This document shows positions 10,061-23,400 of a stretch of DNA of 64,000 bases, one piece after another. A program made the translations under genes and the position numbers. The number at the start of each line of letters is the position of its first letter. Positions within the stretch are counted from its first letter, which is position 1. Source of the stretch: Pagrus major (lineage: Eukaryota; Chordata; Actinopteri; Spariformes; Sparidae); contig NC_133232.1 in NCBI RefSeq assembly GCF_040436345.1, forward strand, positions 10,837,501 to 10,901,500, read 5' to 3'. Below the pieces are notes generated by a model. It worked only from the letters and a program-made list of their open reading frames with translations. It made no database searches and was not told where the DNA came from.

Positions 10061-13000
10061 AGGACCTCTAATCGGGTGACACATTTGCTGCCTGCGTGTT
10101 TTTTGATCAGTTAAAAAACTATTATTGAATTGTTTCTGAAATTGATATAGTATTTTATGGGTAATATGATACATATACGATATTAAACGTTATCGATATC
10201 GGAACTGAACACATTTATGTTTCTTTTTGCTTTTTTGTGATCATGAACAGAATAGGACAGATACACGTAGTGGGCATGTGAAGGTCATGATGTAACGGGG
10301 GTACAAGGAGGTTTCACGTCTGTTACGTCAGGGATGCTGAATGAATTTATATGCTGTATCATGAAATACAATTCCTTTTTTTTTGCAGACGATTGTATGT
10401 GCATATGCGCTATGATAATCAATATCCATACATTTCTGATGAATATATATCTAAACAGAGTAAGGAGCAACCTTAAGTCAAACTTGGAGCAGTTCTTTCT
10501 ATTATTCTCATTGGAATTCCGGTTTAAAACAATGACCTACAACGAGGTGATAGGTCCTACTGGACAAATTAGGAGATTGCCAACTCGCACATTGTGTGGA
10601 AAAATAAAATAATTCAAAGGAGGAAATGAAGAGTTCATTTGCAAAAACAGATAAAAGCCATTCTTAATTTAAAAACAACAACAGTTTGATTGATATGCCT
10701 TTGTGTGCAGTTAAAAAAAAATTGAATTAGGAAAATGTAAAAAATGTTACATATTTTATTGAAAAAACCTAATACCAGTTAGATTAATATTCCCAAGAGT
10801 GCACAAAAACAACAACAAAATCAGGGTTAAAAAAATAAATCAAAATGGAGGTATCTGGTTTTGCAAATGAATCCGTCAAATATCAAACAGGTGACTAGAA
10901 CGAAAGAACAAATGTTGGTGGTTTTTTTTACAAAGTCTAAGGTATCTTCTGCTGATGAGGAGGTCATTTCTAAATCTAGGAATGTAACAAATATGTTCTT
11001 TATCTGTAGCAGTTATTTCTTAAGAATCAATTTGTCCATAAAATATTACAAAATAAGGATGAGAACAAGAACAATAAAGTACCCACAGTTTCTTGGAAAC
11101 CAAGGTGAAGTCTTGTATTATCTGACCAACAATGCCCAAAGAATTTAATTAACTCAGATCACACAAAGGAAAACAGCTAATCATTGCAACTGAAAAGCTG
11201 GAACCAATATTTTGCAATCACACACAGTTAATTACTAAAGATTCTGAACCAATAATGTGAGTTTGATGTTGTCAACTAGATGGCAGCAGTGGATGTTATT
11301 GAAGTTAGTGTATAACACTTGCAACCACAGCAAAGCCCTGAGCATGGCACCTTGTAACTTAAAGCTTCTCAACCTCCATATCTGTATTGCAAAATTAGAC
11401 CGAAGTTATTGTCTGTATCCAGTTAAAATCCTAAAAGTTCATTGGAGGGATTCATTTGATTCCAAGTGCACAAGTGCACCTCTTTGGCAATGAGGAATTA
11501 CATGTATTTTTTCAGGATTTTTTAATATTATAAGAACTGCCTATGTATGCAGGGCTGTAAATTGATTCAGAGCTATCTAATTTATTCAACACATTCATAG
11601 ATAATTTGTTGTAGAATTAATAATGTTTTGTTGAACCGTTAACTCTGCTTTGCTTTCATTTTCTCATTATATTCTTGCTCATTATTCATGTTTTCGCTCA
11701 CTGCAGTGGTTTGGCTTGAAGTTTATGAGGTCACTCTTCAATTGTACTGTCCTCAGTAACTTACATTTCAAGAGTGACTAAAAAATGCTGCACTCATTAG
11801 AATAAAAAAACTGCTTGCTTGCAATGAGAATATATTGTAAAGTGTCTTTTCTTGGACCTTGTCTGCAAAAAGGCAAACATGATACATGACATGGTGTGCA
11901 CACTAAATAGATTACATCATGTTAACGTCATAATAAGAGATTAAAAAAAATACAAACACATACTGCTCATGCGGAAAAGTACTGACAGTGCATTTATCCC
12001 CTGCTGGAAAAAGTCTGTTAGAGGACATAATTTATTGTGCACATTTGGTCTGGATTAGGCTTCTTCTTCTTCGGTGGTTTTAAGAGGTGGTTTGCATAAA
12101 AGATGTTGCATTAGCGTCTTCCTTGAGATTGAAAATAAACATGATCTTATCAACTCTTGATTACAAGAAAAAAAGAAAAGAAAAGCAAAGGAAAGAGTAT
12201 ATTTTCCCCCCATCTCTCATCTCATTCTTTGATATAGTAAACCTTGTCTTCTCAATCTAGGCTCTGAGAGGGCCTGAAAACCTTGTTATACCCAAGAACA
12301 ACTACTATTTCTGTTCTTTCTGATTGTATTCCTGCCTCGGCAGCACGGTTAATCACCATGGCCAGAAAAGCTAGGAACTTAATCTGGTCCTTGCAAAAAC
12401 AATACTCACCATGCTTCCTAACTGTTCCTACCTTTCTTTACTTATGTTGTGGTTATGCTTCCTGGAAAGACCTTTTCTTGGCTCTGATTCTCATTAATTC
12501 AGTATATTTCTTTTTGGACAGTCTGTTCACCATGCTTTATTACTCTCCCCACACTGATTACACATAGCTTATTTATAACAGTTTCTGTTGCTACACATCT
12601 CATCTCCACATTTACCACATACTGTAAAACTATGCCTAAACACAAGTGAATGAACTGTGTCCACATTTTCAACAATGACTGCTAAGGATGTAACGACAAA
12701 TTTCGCAATATGCAATAAAAAAATGCTGCTACACCGTTGTTGGACTGTGACAATAGCTACCAACATAACACATGGTTATTTTTCTCGTAAAGTTCATGGA
12801 TATAACAAGGGAAATCAGAATAAATGCATTGTATCACTCCTTGTCATTGTATTGTTCTGTTTGAACAGCAGAGGGTGCAATCATACTGCTCAAGAAGACA
12901 GACTCATTCTCGTTACACCCGTCCTACTCCACCTCTGATTGGTTGGCTTCATTGGTTTCGATCTCTATGCTCGACTTAAACTGTTCACTCCAGAGGGAGG

Positions 13001-13730
13001 ACAAAGTCATTGTTTTTCAAGTCACAAGTAAGTCTCTAATCTTTGCTCTCAAGTCCCGAGTCAAGTCCTAAGTCCTAAACTTTGAATTATGAGTCCTAAA
13101 CATGCCATTAGCACTAATTTATAAAATTTACAAAAAGTCATGTTTGGTTTTTAAAATGTGTATTAACTTCTTAGAAATAACATTAAGACATCATTCAAAA
13201 GTTACTTTGACTCCTGTTGCCATCTTGGAGAGAGAGGCAGGAACACAACAGTTGCATAAACATAAATGCATAAACAGTTTCATTCACCCATAGGGTTGTG
13301 CTTTTTCTGTTATCTTTTTCTGTAAGATCAAATTGGCCAACAGTCCGTCATTTGTGCGCAGTGGGGTATGATGCCACATACCCTAACGCAATAATCTTCC
13401 GTTGCATGTCTGTCCAGCGAGTTGCCTATTCAACAGCTCTGGTGTTCAGTAACGTAACCCACTTCTTCATAGTTTGTTCTTAAATTTGATTGGATGTTGT
13501 CTGATGCTTCAAACAAAGTGGATTCTAGAGGAAAAAGTGGGAAAATTAGCTGGGAATTACTGGTGGTAACATTAGTTTATTCAGGAAATGAAGTAAAACA
13601 GTGTAAACAGTTCCAGCTGGATCTGGTTTTCTGAAGCCCCACTCCAGTGTGGTTTGGTATTTTTATGATCTTTCCTGACAATGTTTTATAATTTTTGACC
13701 AATAACTTATTTTTGTGCTTAAACAAAAAT
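10061..13730. other. AT-rich intergenic DNA, no gene supported
   Basis: Only short open frames without splice context or recognisable domains. Near 12990-13100 there is a run of AAGTC/AAGTCC words of the kind found at ends of fish DNA transposons; a similar run is at 62200-62250. A first exon of the downstream lipocalin (signal peptide) should lie in or near this region but I could not identify it. Confidence 0.5.
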
Positions 13731-13834
13731 AATTTAAGCTGTCACTAAAATGGAATAGACTACAGTAGAATACTCTACGCAGAGCAGACGTTGTAACCTA
13801 CTGAAGTGGCCTACGCTGTAATGAACATTTATAC

Positions 13835-14390
13835 ATGTGCGTGTTTGCGGTTGTGAGCGGATTGCCAGCCGTACTTTCCCCTTTAGACACAGACTCCCTG
13901 ATGGCAAAAATGGAAGAAAAGGCGACAGCACTGTCAGCAGAACTTCGCAGCCAGACTACCCAGATTCGGACGGAATTTCGTAGTGCAGTGGAACAATTTA
14001 ATAAAAGAACGGAGGCAACCATGGGATGAGTGTCCGAGCTGGAGACGGCAGTTGGTGGCCACTCTGATTCAATCACCTGCCTGGAGTCTAATGTCAGCAG
14101 CATGGAAAAAGAACTGGCCAAGCTGAGAGACCGATGTGAAGATGTAGAGGCAAGATCATGGCCCAGCAATATCCGCATCATGGGGGTGAAGGTGGGACGC
14201 GAGCATGGGAAACTTCCCTCTCAGTTTGTGGCTAATTTGCTAAAAGAGGCTCCTTGTCTCGAGAAGCTCCCGACCATAGACCAGGTGCAGCGCACTCTCC
14301 ACAGCAAACCATTGCAAGACAACCTTCCACCGCGGGCAATAGTAGTGAAATGCCACTATTTCACAGAAAAAGAGGCGCTGTTAAAGTAAA
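13835..14390 (+). pseudogene. LINE ORF1-like coiled-coil fragment
   Basis: Two overlapping frames on the plus strand encode a coiled coil (MEEKATALSAELRSQTTQIR, then LESNVSSMEKELAKLRDRCE). These are followed by DVEARSWPSNIRIMGVKVG, matching the LENRSRRNNIRIxG motif of L1-type ORF1. A stop (TGA at about 14027) splits it. It is a fragment of a retrotransposon inserted upstream of the lipocalin exon, not part of a host gene. Confidence 0.65.
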
Positions 14391-14494
14391 TTCACCATGA
14401 TGTAAAATTAACATAGACATACTTCTGTATTAATATTAATAACATTGGTAAGAAACCCAGTTTAAGCTCAACCCTAGTTTTTTCCTCTGAACAG

Positions 14495-17400
14495 ATCTTG
14501 GGCAGATGGATTCTTATTGAGGGATTTTCCAATAATGGCACTTTTGAGTCTGTGGATGATGCTGAGCACAACAGCAGACAACCACACCCTGCTGTTAGAG
14601 ATGGCTAACCCACTGCCTACACACAAATCCCAAAATACAACTCATTTGAACCAATCCCAGCAGGATCAGATCCAATCCCAACAGGATCAGATCCAATCCC
14701 AACAGGATCAGATCCAATCCCAACAGGATCAGATCCAATCCCAATAGGATCAGATCCAATCCCAGCATCTGGTCAAATCCCTGCCACATATACCATTAGT
14801 GTAAGTAGTCTTTTTACTTTGTATTATCTGTTATTTTCTTCTGCCTCACAGTTAATCTAGTCATCTTGTATGGAGTGGAGCATGAAGCCCAAAAAGCTTG
14901 ACTTCCCAGGTAAAAATACCCAAAGCTTTATCTAACTTCTGATGTAGCACCAAGCTAACTTGAGTAGAGATTAAATGATATAACCCTATGGCTCTTCAAG
15001 ACTTTTCCAATTTAATTTGAAACGAATGGCTCAAATTATGATAGTTAAACAAGCCATGTTGTGGGGTTGTGATACCAAAAAAATGTGTCCACTGTTTTAC
15101 AGCCACTGTAACAATGTAAGATTATGAGAAAAAGTCTTTTTGGGTCCCCGTGCCTCATGTGACTTTGTAATTACACAGTTTGGCCACTATGAAAGGTGGC
15201 TTCAAAGCCTGGCGCTCTCCCTGAAGGTTTGGTTAAAGTTCTCACTTCTGTTTAGTTTTCATTAACTGTGATTTGAATACAGCAAACTTATTAAAATTAA
15301 TAAAAGATGATTCTAAAATAACACATCTTGTAGCATACCAACCACCTGACAAAGTATGACATTATATTTATATCCATGATGAATATTCATGAAAACATAA
15401 CTTAAAACTGCTGTAAGTGATATATTTTTCATTATAAGTATGTCATGCAGTAAAAGGGAAAAGAAATGTTCTGGTATCTGCCCGCTTTATCCAATCAAGA
15501 CAGGGAACTCCACAAAGAGGCGGTGCTGTCGGCATGTGAATGCACAGAGAGCGGATTGTCATGTTTGCTGTTGTCTGGTGATTACTGCTGCACATTTATG
15601 TGGTGACGTAGAGAGGAGGGAGGGAATTGCTAACTGCAAAGTGGACGGTAAGTTAGTAAGTGACAATGCTTTCAGCAGCTTTAATTATTGGTTGTTTATT
15701 TTGAAAACCACATTTAAATATACCCTTAATAAAAGTGAGAATGGAGATGTACTGTGACAAAGTCAAACTGGAATATATCAGATAATTAAGAGTGCACAGT
15801 GCTCTGCTATTGTTGTAAAAAAGACAAACAAACATACTTCTCATGAATCAAGTCCTACTAAAACGTGCAACTGTAACTTTAAACAAATACTCTGATAACA
15901 GTGCACTTTGTCAGAGATTGTCTGATAGAGGACATTCATAATATTGCTTGAGTTATTCACATACGGTTCTCTATGTCAGAATGGGGGTTTCTTCAGCTAC
16001 TCGACCATCCAACAAGCAAACATTAAGTACCTCCTCACAGAGTTGTTTGCACGATTGTCAAATCATAGTTTTGTTTGTTCTTTCAGTGCTGAACAACACA
16101 GTTTTTCCCACTAAGTTCACTGAAGTTTATTTGTTTTATAATTTAATTTTAGGAGCGGTCGATGCCTCAGAACTACTAGCAATGTGACCCTAATCGATAA
16201 CGAAGACTTAGAGGTTGGCCATAAGTTGTCTCATTGAGGGCACACTGTTTAAGACATGCAATCACACCTATTACTGTACATGTAAAAACTAAGGGTGATG
16301 AATAGTGAGTCGTTCTTCACATGGGGTCTAATTTTGATGAACAAAGTATTACTTTTACTTACTGACACACATTTTAGATTTACACATACTCAGTGTGTCA
16401 AGAATGTTGTCCTCATTGTGAATCTTTGTGTTGTGTTGTCCAGTCAAAGCTGCCTCACTCAGCTTCAGGTTCCTGCAAACCTGCCCTGATTGTCTGCTCA
16501 AGCACATCTACACCAAAGAAAACAATTACCAAGCACTCTACTTACTTGGTAGGTATGATTAGATGATTAAAAGAAAAAAGAGTCACCACATAATGTACTC
16601 AGGTACATCAGATTCAGATTCACTATTTATATGTGAAAATTAAGTCTATTTATAATCCTAACTGCCTGTGGGGAAAAGCTGTTCAGCATCCTGCTGGATC
16701 TGGAGCGGATGCTTCTGTACCTCTTCCCAGACAGCAGGAGTCAAAACAGGCCTTGGGAAGGGTGTTGAGGGTCCTTAATGATGGCTGTTGCTCTGCCAAT
16801 GCAACATTGCTGCATACTCCATCAGGAAGGGGAGGGGGGCACCGATGATCTTGCTGACTGTCTTCACAATCCTGTTTAGCTGTTGTTGTTCGTAAGCCTT
16901 ACAGCTCCCAAACCAGGAGGTGAGGCTGTAAGTCAGGATGCTTTCAATGGTGCCTATGTAGAAAGTGGTGAGGTGTGGAGTGAGGAGACCTGCCTTCCTG
17001 CCTGTCCGGAGGGGGTGAAGCCGCTGCTGGGCTTTTTTGATGATTGCTGTAGTGTTAGTATTGGAGGTCAGGTTGTCAGCTAGGTGAACCCCCAGGAACT
17101 TGATGTTGCTGACCCTCTCCACAGCAGCAACATCAATGGTCAGCGGTGTGTGCAGTTGCTTACCAGCCCTCCTGAACTCAATTACCATCTCCTTCATCTT
17201 GTCCACATTTAGGGTGAGATTGTGGGATCTGCACCATGCTGTTAGCAGCTCCACCTCCATCCATGGTACCTTATTCCATGCTGACTCATCATTGTTACTG
17301 AAGAGATCCACCACTGTTGTGTCATCAGCATACTTTATGACGTGATTGGTGCTGCGTCTGGCAGGGCAGTCATGGGTGAGCAGGCTGAACAATAGGGGGC

Positions 17401-20400
17401 CTTGTGGTGAGCCTGTGCTCACTTCGATGGTTCTTGATGTGTGGTTGCCAAGCCTGACCGTCCGCTGCCGATGTGTAAGAAAGTTGAGGACCCAGTTGCA
17501 GATGCCAGTGTCCACCTCTAGCGTTTCCATCAGCTGTTGTGGAATGATTGTATTGAGAGCTGATCTTAAGTCGATGAAGAGGATCCTGGTGTAGGTGTTC
17601 TTCCTCTCCAGATGTGACAGAGTGAGGTGGAGTGTAATGGAGATTGTGGTCGAGGTTTGCAGGAAGACAGGTCTTGATGTATTGCTTGACCAGCCGCTCA
17701 CAGCAGGGATGCTTGTGATCAGTGATGGTGTGAAATCCCTGCCACAAATGGCGTGAGTCTTTGTCATTTCTGAAGTGGCTATTAAGTTAAGTTTTTCCTC
17801 ACCAATGTGTATGCTGCAATGTCCCCAGATTAAAATGCAACATTCTGGGCTCTCAGCAGTGAACAGACTTCCCCAGTCAGCAAAGGTTTCTGATTGGCCT
17901 GCATCTTGATGGTTTTGACCCCCATCACATCATCAACGTATTTGTTGATGTAGCCGATAACAGGCTCTGTATTCCTAAATGTTGATGTCGCTGTCAAATG
18001 TTGTTGCCTCTTTAAAAAATGGCCCACTGTGTTGTTTCAAAACAGTCCTGCAATCCTGGAATTGCTTCCCGTGACCACATTTTGATTTCTCTGACTATTG
18101 GCTTGTCCCGCTTCACTGGTCTATATGTAGGTGTGAGCTTAATAGCCAGGTGGTCTGAGTTGCCAATGTGGGGAAGGGAAACTGCTCTGTAAGGGTTTTT
18201 AATGTTTGTATACACCAGGTCTAACGTGCTCTTGCCTCTAGTTGAAATGTTTACATATTGGTAGAATTTAGGTAGAACAGACTTGAGACTTGCCTGGTTA
18301 AAATCTCCAGCTGCTATGAAGAAGGCATCGGGGTTAGCCGTCTGCTGCGTGCTGATTTAGCTTTTGTTGTAGAGCTCAGCCATAGCCTCCATCACGTTAG
18401 CACTCGGTGGTACATAGACTGCCACTATAATGACGACGGCCAGCTCCTGCGGCAAATAGAAGGGTCGGCATTTCACAGTTAGTAACTCTATGTGTGGTGA
18501 GCAGAGTGTAAAAACCACCACAGCATCCTGGCACCTCGATTTGTTGATATACACGGCCAGTCCACCTCCCCGTAGCTTACCAGCTAGCAAAGTTACTCTG
18601 TCTACTCTGTGTAGAGTTAGCCCCTCCAGTTGAATCGCGGCGCCCGTGAAGTTCTAGTTAAGCCAGGTCTGTGAAAACCAAGACACAGCAGTCCCTCATG
18701 CTGCGTTGTGAGGCCCTCCAATGTCTGATGTAATCCATTTTTACTGTCCAGTGAGTGGACATTTGCCAGTATGAGTGAAGGAACTGCTGGCTTGAGTGGA
18801 TTAGCGGTTAGCCTAACATTCACTCCTCTGCGTCTGCCCCGCTTCTGCATCCTGTTGCACCGCTTCTGGTGTATCCTCACTGGTGCTGCTCCAGGCAAGG
18901 CTGCAGGCTCCTTTGGACGGGGGGTGACACCTGTTCCGAAGGACTGCCATTCCGACGGTCCGCCGTTCCGACCGGGTTATGGTTAAGGTTAGGGTTTCAG
19001 GTTCGGAATGGTGACCTTTTTTCAAAAATAATTAAGGGCTGGCATTCCGAAACATGAAAGTGAACGTTCGGAATGGCGGCCCTTCGGAATGCCGCCCTGG
19101 ACCCCCTTTGGACCCACACAGCATAGAAGTCTTGCTTAGCACACTTGGCCAGTGCTCCTTGTGACAAGAGACACTGTTTCGGATGTCCAACAGAAGCTAC
19201 CAATCAGATACACACACTTTCTTTCCACAGACTTTCCTTTCACACCACTTGCTTCACTCTATAGCACAGCATAGTCGCTGGGAGAGGCCGCCACAAACAT
19301 TGGTCGTGCTGCCATGATGGATCACTCTAGTTCCTTCACAGGCTGAAATCCTTTCAAATTTCGATGAGCTACCACCTCCTGGCATTTGGGCCTGCCAGCA
19401 TGTCTTGTGGATCTTTTGATAGGTCCTTTTTCCAGCCAACATTTTGACTTGTCATGGTAGGAAAAGAATAGCTGTTTCTGATTACATCTTTGGTGGTTTA
19501 ATGGTGAAAAGACCTATTAGTGACAGTTAATGAGAATGACAATGACTGCTACTAATCTCTGCAGGGAATACGACTCTAGCAGCCTCTGATTTGGACACTT
19601 TCAGGAAACAAGCTGCATGCCTCCAGTTTTCCCAGCCAGCAAAGTTTCAATACGACACCAACAAAGGTAAGAAAGATGATTTAATGATGTATCACAACTA
19701 CAGTGCCTATAAAAAGTATTCATCCCCTTGGGTGTTTTCCGCTTTTATTGCTTTTATAAATGGAATCATGGTCAATATAAAAAAATGCACAAAACAGAAG
19801 AATTGCAAAAAACAATGCTTTAATATCAAAGTGAAAATGGATTTCTATAAAGTAATAACGATTAGTTAAAAATATATAATGTAAAATAAGTGATTGCACA
19901 AGTCAGTATTTAGTAGATGCACTTTTGGCCGCAATCATAGCACTGAGTCTGTTTGGATAGGTCTTAATCAGGCCAGCACATCTGGACACTACAATTTTAC
20001 TCCATTCTTCTTTCTTGATGAATGTTCTCAGTCATCCAGGTCATTGTAATTCTAAGTGCTATATTGTATACAACTGGACATGTTTAGTTTCTTGAAGACC
20101 TTTCACCTCTCATCAAAGAGGCTTCTTCAGTTCTCACTGACTGGAGGGGAGTTGCAGGCTTTAAACCCTGTGTGGTTGTGTCCTTATGGAGTTGTTAAGG
20201 TCACGTGTGAACTCTGAGTTTCAGAGTCATTAGGGCCACTTGTGGGTCGTTGACTTAACCGGCCTTCATGTGGTTTGCTAGGGCTAGGTGAGCCCAGGTG
20301 TGCAGTGCCCTGACCAATTTGGTGGCCTAGGCAAGATTTTAGCTGATGCCCCCTCGCATCGCAGTCAATTTCACAATCAATTTTCATACACTCACACAGA

Positions 20401-23400
20401 AACTGCATGTATGTATTTAAGATTTAATTTCTTTTCAGTCAAAAATATCACACCAAATAAAAACTGAAGAAAGAAACAAGTTATACATTAAAAATACAAT
20501 ATAAATAAGGCATCGCACAAACATATTAAAGAATATTGTCACTCTGCTGTGCTGAGGTAGAGGGGACAGGAGCACCTGATGCTGTGTCACTGGGGGTGGT
20601 GGTGAAATATTTTAAAAGTGCATCCGAAGAGAGAAGAGAAGTATATGTGACCACTGGATGTTACATTTTAATAAAAAACAGATGCTTGGTGTGTGCTTTA
20701 CATAAGACTAATATAGACTAATAATGAAACTACGATGAGATTCATTCAACTTTATCATCATTGCAATGCAATTCAGTCTAACCAGAGTGCAAAAAGCAGT
20801 AAAGTGCAGTGAAATTAATTATATATATAGTAGTGAAATTAATATATATATATACATACATATATACACATATAGCCTGTGAATGATATGGGAAAGCTAA
20901 GTATTAACAGTAATACACTTTAACTGCACTTTAACACTGATGTAAACTTTAACAAACATAAACTGTGACACAATAAACCAAAGGCTTACAACTACCCTAT
21001 TACTTATAAAGGGGATGGAAAACTAATAGCATTTTAACTGACATACAAGCAGGGAAAACACAGACAACAGGTTAAAATAACACCTGAACAGGTGACATTA
21101 ACTTTCCAAATGTCCCTGATGAATTTAAGGTGGGAGTAACATTAACTGACGTCGACTCAGCTATTTCCTGATTATTAAATAATGCTACTATCGTCCGAAG
21201 TAAGCTAGCAAATTAACACTCTGCTCCAACAACGGTAACTACGATCATTAAACTATTAGTTTCATTCACTTCATCACATTGATGTTACTGTACCTCTTTC
21301 TTTTTCATGTTTTTCTTCCTCTTCTTTCCTTCTTTTCCTTCCCTGGGCACCGGATGGTTTCAGTCTTTTGGACATTGTCATTCTGCTACAGTATCAATAA
21401 ATCTCTCTCTTGGTCTTGGGGTCACGGTCCGGTCAGATTCAGGCAGCTCGCATCTCGACCCCGCCCCCCCACCCTCACAGAGGGCAGGTACAGTGCAACA
21501 AGCTAGCCAGGAACCCAGAAAAAAGGCCTCTCCATTATTTAATAGGCTTTGCTATGAAGTTATGTTGCCGTGGGCTTATATAATATTTTGAAATAATATT
21601 AGTAATAGCACTGGTAAAAAATAGTAATTTTTTAATTTTTTGCTAAGGGCGCCCCCCGTGGATGACGGCGCCCTTAGCATTCGCCTAGTTTGCACGGGGA
21701 TCGGGCATGAACAGCCACAAATTCTCTGTTTGATTGAGGTCTGGGCAATCAAGGTCAATGTTACAGTACCAAACAACAGTAACGTGGTAACATGTGGTAA
21801 TGTGTATTTAGCAACTTATGTGAGGAAAAAAATACCACATTTATAAGTGGAATAGCCTCTGTCATCCTGTCTATCCTACTGACTCTTCATCACATTTCTG
21901 CCCAAAAATTGCGTCTGTCCCTGGCAGCTGAGCCAGGGGGCTCCCGCAGTTGAATGGCAGTGATTATACGATGCAATTCAGAGCAAAAAACTTTAACTCA
22001 TCATGTCTTTGTCGCCTTCTACTATTGTGTTGTTGTAGTTACTGTCTCCAGCAACTTGTATTGAAAAAAATCACCGCAACAGTCAGCCCTCCCGACCGAG
22101 ACTTCAGTGAACTTTCCCCCAGAAAACAGCATCCCTCCCCGCGAGCGAAAGCCAGACAGGGTCCTCTGTTTACTGATGTTGATTACTTATGTAATGTAGA
22201 GCGAAAAACTTCCCTTTGTCACTTTCCACGATGCATGGTGGGTTAGGATCTCAATCACAACACATTATAACTGCATTCATATGATTATAAACAGTCAACG
22301 GGTACATGTTTAGATTAACAGGTGGACACCGGGGGAAAAAAGTTGAAAAAACCACACAGATGACAACATCATGAGGTGTACCGTCAAGCCTCTTTTGGAT
22401 CGGCAGCGCCAGAGTGCTGTATGAATTGACACACTGGTGTGGCTTTTACGCCGTAGCTGCTTGGTTCTGTGTGAATGTTACAGGTCTCAGACTGAGAACC
22501 CATAGACAGATAAGATTCCTGTAAAACAGGAGGAAGAAAGAGACAGGCGACAGGTGCTTCTGTTTAGTGCAGCTTCGCTCAGCAGAATGTATTTGCCAAT
22601 ATGCAAAATATATCTTTCTTTTCTTTTTTCAGTATTTTGTTTTCCATATTGCAATATTATTTTATCAATACAAAGATCCACAATATCAAAAATAAACAAA
22701 ATACCTAGGCTAGTTACAATCTCTTTTGCTTTCAAATAAAACACATTTTCCATTTACCATTAAAATGATATGTACTACTGCATTAATGAATTCTCAGTCA
22801 GTCCATTAACTGAACTAGTGTTTCCATTTAGTTCACAACCACCTAACAGAAAACATTACTATGAAATGTAGCATTTCTAGGTTCTCATATGTTCCCTTAT
22901 TTAACCTCACTCCTTGTGCAAAATAAAGAAAACACACATAGCACATTGCTACTAATGACTGTCAGTTCTGTACAAATGCGTGAGCTGAAGGCTTGCAAAG
23001 TTCAACTTTTCAAAGTGCTTATAACTTTCAAGAATATATACATCAAACTGTAACACCAATAATATATTCATTTAGAACAAGCTGTTATATCAAGAAAAAT
23101 AGTATTTTAAACCGAAAGGAAATGTGCTGGAGCCAAAAACTAAAACATGCTTGGATCTTACTTTGATCTCAACGAAAAGTTTACAGCAGGCGCCATCTTG
23201 GGTCAGCCGCGACACAAAGGAAAACAGTATTTTCTCTGGTTGTTCACAAACCATATAAATGTACTAATTTCCCCCTACAAAATCAATTAACAGTTAATTA
23301 AAATGTTAAACAACATATGTATATCATTATACAAGTTTTAAAACATCACAAACCTGTAAAACAGGAGAAAGAATGAGACAGGCGACAGGTGCTTCTGTTT

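Noticed and set aside
12283..12567. 95-codon frame with hydrophobic stretches as a possible membrane protein or signal-peptide exon
   Set aside because: No splice-site context, no similarity I recognise, and no conserved pattern; indistinguishable from random AT-rich frames.
14652..14767. Regular 21-bp repeats, possible CRISPR-like array
   Set aside because: The units are contiguous with no spacers, and the window is vertebrate. It is a minisatellite.
14862..14912. Exon-like stretch between a CTCACAG and a CCAG|GTAAAA as the missing middle lipocalin exon
   Set aside because: All three frames meet a stop or lack the expected barrel-strand pattern and phase.
15440..15757. Frame ending near GCAAAGTGGACG|GTAAGT as a lipocalin exon
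   Set aside because: The encoded residues do not fit the family and no matching acceptor is clear.
16775..17767. 330-codon minus-strand frame as a host gene
   Set aside because: It contains the reverse-transcriptase YADD block and related motifs of a LINE.
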